Shown here one piece after another: positions 6,380 through 11,750 of a stretch of DNA of 11,750 bases. Source of the stretch: Pseudomonadota bacterium (GTDB taxonomy: Bacteria > Pseudomonadota > Alphaproteobacteria > Rhodospirillales > Magnetospirillaceae). A program made the position numbers and the translations under genes. The stretch covers positions 1 to 11,750 of the forward strand of contig JAEZFE010000080.1 in NCBI GenBank assembly GCA_023437865.1. Direction: 5' to 3'. Numbering within the stretch: the first letter of the stretch is position 1; every line of letters begins with the position of its first letter. The notes below the pieces were generated by a model. The model was not told the origin of the DNA, made no database searches, and saw only the letters and a list, made by a program, of their open reading frames with translations.

Positions 6380-6946
6380 CTACGGGCACGGATGCTTGGC
6401 GTTGCGGCTGTCGCACAGCCCCACGGTCTTGGCGAACTCGCCCCATTCCTTGAGCATGTCGGGTGGGAAGGCTGGGTTCTCGCTTTTGCCGAAGGCTGGG
6501 CCGCGCCATTGGCGCTGCACCACATACAGCGCGTCGCGGCCGCGGATGGCCTGAACCAGCACGAAGCCGCCCTGGCCCGAGGCGCGGCCCTTGGTGCAGG
6601 TCACCGTCACCGTGGCCGCCGGATAGCCGTTGATCTGCGACTCGGTAACCGGGCCGGGGCCGGCGGCTTCGCAATTGTCGCGGCTATAGGCGATGATCCC
6701 CTCGACGAAGGCCCGCGCCGGCTGCTCGCTGCCGGGATAGGCCTGCAAGGTGATGGACTGGCTCCATTGCTTGTCGCTTTCGCCCGGCGGGAACAGGCGG
6801 GTGACGATCATCTTGTCGTTGCGCTGCACCGGCACCGGAATCCAGTTGGCGGGCGGGCTCAGCAACAGGTGCTCGCCCAATTGCTGGTTTTGCGCCCAGG
6901 CGGGGGCGGCCAAGACCAGCGTCAGGATGAAGGCGGGCAGGCGCAT
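6380..6946 (-). CDS. Small exported protein of unknown function with four cysteines
   Basis: I do not recognise the family. The 188-residue product has a clear Sec signal peptide: basic start MRLP, hydrophobic core FILTLVLAAPAWA, and a probable signal peptidase cut after A18 (AWA-QN). The mature part has PPANWIPVPV (31-40), SITLQAYPG (64-72), NGYPAATVTVTC (106-117) and DALYVVQRQWRGPAF (138-152). Cysteines at 92, 117, 178 and 187 could make two disulfides in the periplasm. The pattern of a PxxW start and a late beta-rich segment is loosely like DcrB/PsbP-type folds, but this is only a guess. GAGGAG precedes the ATG at 6946 by 7 bp. The gene starts 10 bp after the mutY stop, so it is probably co-transcribed with mutY, although no functional link is obvious. 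Confidence 0.85.
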   Translation of the reverse strand: MRLPAFILTLVLAAPAWAQNQQLGEHLLLSPPANWIPVPVQRNDKMIVTRLFPPGESDKQWSQSITLQAYPGSEQPARAFVEGIIAYSRDNCEAAGPGPVTESQINGYPAATVTVTCTKGRASGQGGFVLVQAIRGRDALYVVQRQWRGPAFGKSENPAFPPDMLKEWGEFAKTVGLCDSRNAKHPCP

Positions 6947-6956
6947 CGTGATCTCC

Positions 6957-8018
6957 TCAATAGGCCTTGGCGAGGGCGTGGCGCACCACCTTGCGCATGA
7001 TGGTGGGCAGGGCCTGGTCGCCCAACTGGTCGAGCGGGCACCAGATGCCGCGCGCCAGCGGATTGGCCCCGGCGCGCGCCGCCACCAGCCGCAGTTCCAG
7101 GTGGAAATGGGTGAAGGTGTGACGCACCACCCCGGGTAGCAGCCGCCACTCGGCGGACAGCGGCTGTTCGGCGCGGGCCGCGTCCAACTCCCAGGTGCTC
7201 TCGCGCCACGTGGTGGACGGCACCTCCATCATGCCGCCCAGCAGGCCCTGGGGCGGGCGGCGGCGCAGCAGCACGGCGCCGTCCTTGCGCACGGTCCAGA
7301 ACGCCAGGCCGTGGCGGGTGGGGCGCTCGGCCTTCTCTACCTTGGCCGGCAGCGAGGCTTCGATGCCCTGGCGCCGGGCGTCGCAGGCATCCATCCACGG
7401 GCAGATGCCGCAGGCCGGGTTGCGCGGCGTGCACACGGTGGCGCCCAGATCCATCACCGCCTGGGCATAGTCGCCGGCGCGCTGGTCCGGGGTCAGGGTG
7501 GCGGCGAGGGCCTTCAGGGCTTTTTTGGCGGCGGGCAGCGGCTCGGTGACGGCGAAGATACGGGCCATCACCCGTTCCACATTGCCGTCCACCACGGTGG
7601 CCTTGCGGCCGAAGGCGATGGCGGCGATGGCGGCCGCCGTGTAATCGCCCACCCCCGGCAGCTTGCGCAGGCCGTCCTCGTCGTCGGGAAAGCAGCCCTC
7701 GCGCCAGCCGGCGACGACCTTGGCGCATTCATGCAGATTGCGGGCGCGGGCGTAATAGCCCAGGCCGGCCCAGGCATGCATGACGTCCTCGACCGGGGCG
7801 GCGGCGAGGTCGTGGATGGTCGGCCAGCGTTCCAGAAAGCGCAGGAAATAGGGCGCCACCGCCTGCACCGTGGTCTGCTGCAGCATCACTTCCGACAGCC
7901 ATACCCGGTAGGGATCGGCGTATTCGCCCGGCCGCGCCCGCCAGGGCAGCACACGGGCGTTGCGGTCGTACCAGGAGAGTAGGCGCTGAGAGAGAAGGGT
8001 GGGGGCGTGCGAGGGCAT
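6957..8018 (-). CDS. mutY: Adenine DNA glycosylase MutY
   Basis: MutY removes adenine mispaired with 8-oxoguanine. The 353-residue protein has the catalytic motif SEVMLQQT with E43 and a helix-hairpin-helix LPGVGDYTAAAIAAIAF (120-136). VDGNVERV follows, with D144 as the second catalytic residue. A complete 4Fe-4S cluster loop is present: C196-X6-C203-X2-C206-X5-C212. The C-terminal NUDIX-like domain (about 235-350) includes HGLAFWTVRKDGAVLLRRR and the FTHFHLEL segment (302-309), equivalent to the FSH loop that recognises 8-oxoG. The start at 8018 matches the usual N-terminus (LLSWYDRNARVLPWR at 13-27). No Shine-Dalgarno precedes it; instead a -10-like TATCCT lies 6 bases upstream, which suggests a leaderless transcript. 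The downstream partner is the exported protein at 6380-6946. Confidence 0.97.
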   Translation of the reverse strand: MPSHAPTLLSQRLLSWYDRNARVLPWRARPGEYADPYRVWLSEVMLQQTTVQAVAPYFLRFLERWPTIHDLAAAPVEDVMHAWAGLGYYARARNLHECAKVVAGWREGCFPDDEDGLRKLPGVGDYTAAAIAAIAFGRKATVVDGNVERVMARIFAVTEPLPAAKKALKALAATLTPDQRAGDYAQAVMDLGATVCTPRNPACGICPWMDACDARRQGIEASLPAKVEKAERPTRHGLAFWTVRKDGAVLLRRRPPQGLLGGMMEVPSTTWRESTWELDAARAEQPLSAEWRLLPGVVRHTFTHFHLELRLVAARAGANPLARGIWCPLDQLGDQALPTIMRKVVRHALAKAY

Positions 8019-8053
8019 GGCGGAAGGATAAAGGAAGTCGTATCCTCGCCGCC
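8019..8053. promoter_or_regulatory. Symmetric divergent promoter region, apparently leaderless both ways
   Basis: Only 35 bp separate the mutY and dciA start codons. AGGATA (8025-8030) and TATCCT (8041-8046) form a dyad, so each strand carries a -10-like TATCCT reading toward its gene. Standard spacing puts +1 at 8018 leftward (the A of the mutY ATG) and at about 8053-8054 rightward (dciA ATG at 8054). Neither gene has a Shine-Dalgarno sequence. No good -35 element is visible for either direction. Confidence 0.5.
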
Positions 8054-8563
8054 ATGGCGAAGAGTCCTGCTCCCAGATCCGACGACGACCGCCGCATGCG
8101 CGGCATGGTGTCGATCGCCGTGCCCGCCGACAGGGTGACCAAGCCGGTCTTCGGCAAGCACGGCTTCGCCTCCGGCGCGCTGGTGGTGGATTGGCCGGCC
8201 ATCGTCGGCTCGGCGGTGGCGGCCCACACCCTGCCGCTGCGCATCCGCTTCTCGCCCCAAGACCGCTCCGACGGCACGCTGGAGATCAAGGTGTCGTCTT
8301 CGGCCTTCGCCACCGAGATCCAGCACCTGGAACCGCTGATCCTCGACCGCATCAACGGCTATTTCGGCTGGAAGGCGGTGGCCCGCCTCAAGCTCAGGCA
8401 CGGTCCACTGCCCAAACGCGACAAGGCCGGCAAGCCGCTGCCCCCCGAACCCGCCCCCGAGGCGGCGGCCCGGCTCAGCGCGGTGCTCGACAAGGTCGAG
8501 GATCCGGGGTTGCGCGAAGCGCTGGAGCGGCTGGGCAAGTACGTGGCGGCACGCAAGGGCTAG
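8054..8563 (+). CDS. dciA: DciA-family (DUF721) protein
   Basis: The 169-residue protein belongs to the DUF721/DciA family, whose characterised members help load or operate the replicative helicase DnaB in bacteria lacking DnaC/DnaI. The core (about 28-118) has the family pattern. It includes PVFGKHGFASGALVVDWPAIVG (31-52) with the conserved W-x-x-I/V-G, LEIKVSSSAFATEIQHLEP (76-94), and LILDRINGYFGWKAVARLKL (95-114). The C-terminal third is Pro/Lys-rich, then a short helix (LSAVLDKVEDPGLREALERL) of unknown role. The ATG at 8054 is the natural start; there is no Shine-Dalgarno sequence, and a -10-like element lies 7 bases upstream. Order mutY (divergent), DUF721, dsbA, smc is, as I recall, common in alphaproteobacteria. 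The helicase role in this lineage is inferred. Confidence 0.85.
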   Translation: MAKSPAPRSDDDRRMRGMVSIAVPADRVTKPVFGKHGFASGALVVDWPAIVGSAVAAHTLPLRIRFSPQDRSDGTLEIKVSSSAFATEIQHLEPLILDRINGYFGWKAVARLKLRHGPLPKRDKAGKPLPPEPAPEAAARLSAVLDKVEDPGLREALERLGKYVAARKG

Positions 8564-8583
8564 GCCCGCCCCCGTGACTCTCC

Positions 8584-8612
8584 TTGCCCCGCCCCGCGCG
8601 TGCTCCTAATAT
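8584..8612 (+). promoter_or_regulatory. Promoter for dsbA (and probably smc)
   Basis: TTGCCC (8584-8589), a 17-bp spacer, then TAATAT (8607-8612) gives four of six matches in each hexamer. The start would be near 8619, inside the palindrome at 8616-8629. The 81-bp gap after dciA leaves room for this separate promoter. Confidence 0.55.
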
Positions 8613-8615
8613 CCC

Positions 8616-8629
8616 GCACTTCGAAGTGC
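8616..8629. promoter_or_regulatory. Perfect palindrome over the predicted dsbA start site
   Basis: GCACTTCGAAGTGC is a perfect 14-bp palindrome. It covers the predicted +1 of the dsbA promoter and ends two bases before the dsbA Shine-Dalgarno (AAGGAGGT, 8632-8639). It could be a repressor operator, or a 5' hairpin affecting ribosome access. No regulator is encoded next to it. Confidence 0.5.
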
Positions 8630-8644
8630 CTAAGGAGGTGCAAG

Positions 8645-9244
8645 GTGAAGACCCTCGTCCGTCTGTTCGCTGTGGTGGTTGGGCTGTATGCCGGGGCGGC
8701 TGTGGCCGCCGACAAGGTCGAGACCTTCCCCATCGACCAGGTCATGGGCAAGGCGGACGCGCCGATCACCATCATCGAATACGCCTCGACCACCTGCGGT
8801 CACTGCGCCAACCTGCACAAGAACACCCTGCCCAAGATCAAGTCGGAATGGGTCGATACCGGCAAGGCCAAGCTGATCTACCGCGACTTCCCCACCGGCC
8901 CGGCGGGTCTGTCCATCGGTGCCTCGATGATCGCCCATTGCTCGGGCCCCGACCGCTATTTCGGCGTGCTTGGCCTGATCATGGAGCAGCAGGACAAGTG
9001 GATGCAGGCGGCCAATCCCCTGGATGCGCTCAAGAAGCTGGTGCGCATCGCTGGCCTGACCTCGGAAGACGTGGACGCCTGCCTCAAGCGCCAGGATCTC
9101 GCCAGCGCCATTCAGGAACGCGCCCGCGCCGGCGCCAAGGCCTATGACGTGGAATCCACCCCCACCCTGGTCATCAATGGCAAGGTGGTGCCGGGCGCGC
9201 TCCCCTACGAGGAATTCGACAAGATCCTCAAGGCCGCCAAGTAA
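8645..9244 (+). CDS. Periplasmic DsbA-family thiol:disulfide oxidoreductase
   Basis: The 199-residue thioredoxin-fold protein is exported to the periplasm. The N-terminus VKTLVRLFAVVVGLYAGAAVA is a Sec signal with a likely cut after A21 or A22. The mature part contains the thioredoxin_4/DsbA core: TIIEYASTTCGHCANLH with active site C51-G-H-C54, then LIYRDFPTGPAGL, and the cis-proline loop STPTLVING with P173. Two more cysteines, C99 and C146, could form the second structural disulfide reported for alphaproteobacterial DsbA. GTG at 8645 is chosen as start because a perfect AAGGAGGT (8632-8639) sits 5 bases upstream; a GTG at 8600 in the same frame lacks this. It acts as a disulfide oxidase or isomerase; which one cannot be told from sequence. 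smc follows after 33 bp with no terminator. Confidence 0.93.
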   Translation: MKTLVRLFAVVVGLYAGAAVAADKVETFPIDQVMGKADAPITIIEYASTTCGHCANLHKNTLPKIKSEWVDTGKAKLIYRDFPTGPAGLSIGASMIAHCSGPDRYFGVLGLIMEQQDKWMQAANPLDALKKLVRIAGLTSEDVDACLKRQDLASAIQERARAGAKAYDVESTPTLVINGKVVPGALPYEEFDKILKAAK

Positions 9245-9277
9245 GCCTGACGGCTGGCCGCGTCGGGGGCGCGGATA

Positions 9278-11750
9278 TTGATCCAGTTCACCAAGCTACG
9301 TCTGTCGGGGTTCAAATCCTTCGTCGATGCCACCGAGCTTCTGATCGAGCCGGGCATGACGGGGGTGGTTGGCCCCAACGGATGCGGCAAGTCGAACCTG
9401 ATCGAGGCGCTGCGCTGGGAGATGGGCGAGACGTCGGCGCGCCAGATGCGCGGCGGCGAGATGGACGACGTCATCTTCGGCGGCACCTCGGGCCGCCCGG
9501 CCCGCAATCTGGCCGAGGTGGGTGTCAGCCTCGACAATTCCCGCCGCACCGCCCCGCCCCAGTATGAAATCGACGAGCTTGAGGTCATCCGCCGCATCGA
9601 GCGCGGCAACGGCTCCAATTATAGAGTGAACGGCAAGGACGTGCGCGCCCGCGACGTCCAATTGCTGTTTGCCGACGCCGCCACCGGCGCCCGCTCGTCG
9701 GGTCTGGTCAGCCAGGGCCGCGTCGGCGCGCTGATCAATGCCAAACCCTCCGAGCGCCGGAGCCTGCTGGAAGAAGCCGCCGGCATCTCCGGCCTTTATT
9801 CCCGCCGCCACGAGGCCGAGCTAAGGCTCAAGAACGCCGAAGGCAACCTCGAACGCCTCGACGATGTGCTCGCCACCCTGGACGAGCAGTTGCGCTCGCT
9901 GCAGAAGCAGGCGCGCCAAGCCCAGCGCTACCGCACGATCAGCGAGACAATCAAGGCCATCGAAGCCCAATTGCTCTACTTGCAATGGCTGGAGGCGCTG
10001 TCCACCATCGACGCGGCCCGCGCCGCCATGAAGGAGGCCGACTTCAAGGTCGAGGAAGCCACCGAGCTGGCTGCCCTGGCGGCAACCAAGCAGGCCGAGA
10101 TGGCGGCGGGCCTGCCCGATTTGCGCCGTCAGGATGCCGAGATCCAGGGCGCCTTTCAGCGCCTGCTGGTCGAGCGCGAGCAATTGGAAAGCGAGGCGGG
10201 CCGGCTGGCGGAGATCCGGCGGGATCTGGAAAGTCGCCTGAACCAGGCCGCCAGCGACCTCCAGAAGGAACATGCCCGCGCCGCCGACGCCGAGGGCGCC
10301 GTGGCCCGCCTCGCCGACGAGGAAGAGGCCATCCGCGACGCCGCCGAAGGTGAGGAAGAGGCCCGGCTCGACGCCGATGCCACCGTGGAGGCCGCCGCCC
10401 TGGGCGTGGCTGAGGTGGAAAAGGACCTGTCGCGGGTCATGGAGGAGGTGGCCGCCGCCGACGCCGAGCGCGCCGCCGCTTTGCGCCGCCTGCAAGAGGC
10501 CGAGACCCGCCGCGACCGCCTGAAGGAGCGCGTGGTCCAGGTCGAGTCGCAGAAGGCCCAGGCCGAGCAGGAAGGCGTGGACCGCGCCGACCTGACCGGC
10601 GCCGAGATGGAGCTGGAATCCGCCCTCGAATATCTGGAGGAAAGCCGGGCCGAGGCCGAGGAATGGGACAAGAGGCGCGTGCACGCCCTAGCCGCCCGCG
10701 AATCCGCCCGCGATGCCTTCCAGGCCGCCTCGACTGCGCGCTCGCGTATCAAGGCCGAGGCCGAGGCACTAAATAGTGTGCTTGCGCAGGTGAAGGCCGG
10801 CGACCACCCGCCGGTCCTCGATGCCATCAGCGCGGCCGGCGGCTACGAGCCCGCGCTCGCCGCCGCCTTGGGCGAGGATTTGACTGCATCGCTGGATATT
10901 GCCGCGCCGCTGCACTGGCAGGCCTTGGGAGCGCTCGACAATGCCCCCGCTCTGCCCGCCGGCGCCGACCCGCTGGCACGCTTCGTCACCGCGCCGCCGG
11001 CTCTGTCGCGCCGCCTGTCCCAGGTGGGGGTGGTGGCCTCGGTGGCGGAGGCCGAAGCTCTCCGTCCCGTTCTGGCCGCCGGCCAGCGCCTGGTCACCCG
11101 CGAGGGCGACCTGATCCGCTGGGACGGCTACACGGCCCGCGCCGGTGCGCCCAGCCCCATGGCCCTGCGCCTCGCCCAGCGCAACCGCCTGCGCGAGCTG
11201 GAGGCCCGCCTCGAAGATGCCGAGCTGGGGGTGGAGGAGGCCGAGGGGCTGGTTGAGGCCGCGACCCAGGCGGTCGAGGAGGCCACCGGCAACGAACGCG
11301 CCGCCAAGGATGCGGTCAAGCGGGCGGAAGCCGAGACCGCCAAGGCGCGCGATATCCACGCCAAGCTGGCCCAACGCTTCGCCGCCTTCGAGTCGCGTCT
11401 GGCCGGCCGCATCGAGCAGGCCGACGCCGCCCACGCCGACCTGGAAGAGGCCGAGGGCGATCTGATGGAGGCGCGCGAGACCGTCGCCGGCTTTCCCTCC
11501 ACCGCCGATGCGGGCCGGGACAAGGTCAACACCCTGCGCGCCGATCTGGCCGAGCGCCGGTCGGCCCTGGTCGAGGCGCGTTCGGCGCTGGACCGCATCG
11601 TGCGTGAGGCTGGGGAGCGCAAGCGCCGTCTCGATTCTATTGCCGGCGATATTGAATCGTGGCGCCGCCGTGCCGACAGCGCCCGCTCCCATGTGGAGGA
11701 GCTGGAGGAGCGCCGCGAGGCGGTGATGGCCGAATTGGAGCGCCTGGCCC
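9278..11750 (+). CDS. smc: Chromosome segregation SMC protein, 5' portion (runs off the window)
   Basis: SMC is the ring-shaped condensin ATPase that organises the chromosome with ScpA/ScpB. The frame is open from 9278 to the right edge, 824 codons of an expected 1150 or so. The N-terminus reads (M)IQFTKLRLSGFKSFVD with Walker A GPNGCGKSN at 32-40. RQMRGGEMDDVIFGGT, then the Q-loop region LVSQGRVGALINAKPSERR and LLEEAAGI complete the N-terminal ATPase half. A long Glu/Arg/Ala-rich coiled coil runs from about 165 to 500. A hinge-like domain follows at about 505-622 (PPVLDAISAAGGYEPALAAALG to LIRWDGYTARAG), then the returning coil. The start is TTG: in-frame stops at 9242 and 9248 leave only CTG 9254, ATA 9275 and TTG 9278, and TTG gives the family N-terminus. 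The signature motif and Walker B lie beyond the window. Confidence 0.95.
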   Translation, partial: MIQFTKLRLSGFKSFVDATELLIEPGMTGVVGPNGCGKSNLIEALRWEMGETSARQMRGGEMDDVIFGGTSGRPARNLAEVGVSLDNSRRTAPPQYEIDELEVIRRIERGNGSNYRVNGKDVRARDVQLLFADAATGARSSGLVSQGRVGALINAKPSERRSLLEEAAGISGLYSRRHEAELRLKNAEGNLERLDDVLATLDEQLRSLQKQARQAQRYRTISETIKAIEAQLLYLQWLEALSTIDAARAAMKEADFKVEEATELAALAATKQAEMAAGLPDLRRQDAEIQGAFQRLLVEREQLESEAGRLAEIRRDLESRLNQAASDLQKEHARAADAEGAVARLADEEEAIRDAAEGEEEARLDADATVEAAALGVAEVEKDLSRVMEEVAAADAERAAALRRLQEAETRRDRLKERVVQVESQKAQAEQEGVDRADLTGAEMELESALEYLEESRAEAEEWDKRRVHALAARESARDAFQAASTARSRIKAEAEALNSVLAQVKAGDHPPVLDAISAAGGYEPALAAALGEDLTASLDIAAPLHWQALGALDNAPALPAGADPLARFVTAPPALSRRLSQVGVVASVAEAEALRPVLAAGQRLVTREGDLIRWDGYTARAGAPSPMALRLAQRNRLRELEARLEDAELGVEEAEGLVEAATQAVEEATGNERAAKDAVKRAEAETAKARDIHAKLAQRFAAFESRLAGRIEQADAAHADLEEAEGDLMEARETVAGFPSTADAGRDKVNTLRADLAERRSALVEARSALDRIVREAGERKRRLDSIAGDIESWRRRADSARSHVEELEERREAVMAELERLA

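Noticed and set aside
4504..6525. 673-codon open frame antisense to ligD and ku
   Set aside because: It mirrors two highly conserved genes in a GC-rich genome, has no recognisable motif, and crosses the hairpin-filled spacer at 6271-6379.
9821..11692. Long minus-strand open frames opposite smc
   Set aside because: Leu/Gly/Ala-rich mirror of a coiled-coil gene with no motif; smc is unmistakable on the plus strand.

Overview
The window is a GC-rich, densely coded chromosomal segment from an alphaproteobacterium, most likely of the Rhodospirillales/Magnetospirillum type. That placement is an inference from the gene set (phasin, alphaproteobacterial-style SMC and DUF721 proteins), the RNase P RNA and an EcfG-type promoter; no search was run. 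No mobile element, CRISPR array or tRNA was seen.

Layout, left to right. (1) Minus strand, 1-1399: the start of the division/cell-wall (dcw) cluster, mraZ followed by rsmH, overlapping by ATGA. rsmH is cut by the left edge. The mraZ leader carries a long 10-bp-periodic array of TGGG elements that looks like the MraZ autoregulatory operator. (2) Minus strand, about 1801-2203: rnpB, the RNase P RNA, with a promoter whose predicted start falls on the first base of helix P1. (3) Minus strand, 2455-2787: a small phasin-family protein. (4) Plus strand, 2965-6270: ligD and ku, a complete bacterial non-homologous end-joining pair, behind a perfect match to the alphaproteobacterial general-stress (EcfG sigma) promoter. 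(5) Minus strand, 6380-8018: mutY and a small exported four-cysteine protein. (6) Plus strand, 8054 to the right edge: a DciA/DUF721 protein, a periplasmic DsbA-like thiol oxidoreductase and smc. The smc gene starts at a TTG codon and runs off the window.

The genes share a genome-maintenance theme: double-strand break repair (LigD/Ku), oxidative base repair (MutY), a replicative-helicase-loader-type protein (DciA) and chromosome organisation (SMC). RNA processing, ribosome maturation and envelope functions lie beside them.

The coding content is mostly familiar, and I see no convincing undescribed multi-gene system. The interesting signals are in the control regions: the seven-unit MraZ box array, the EcfG promoter of ligD-ku, and a 35-bp symmetric divergent region between mutY and dciA that appears to give two leaderless transcripts. 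Others are a palindrome over the predicted dsbA start site, a G8 tract in the Ku tail, and several strong inverted repeats without T-tracts.
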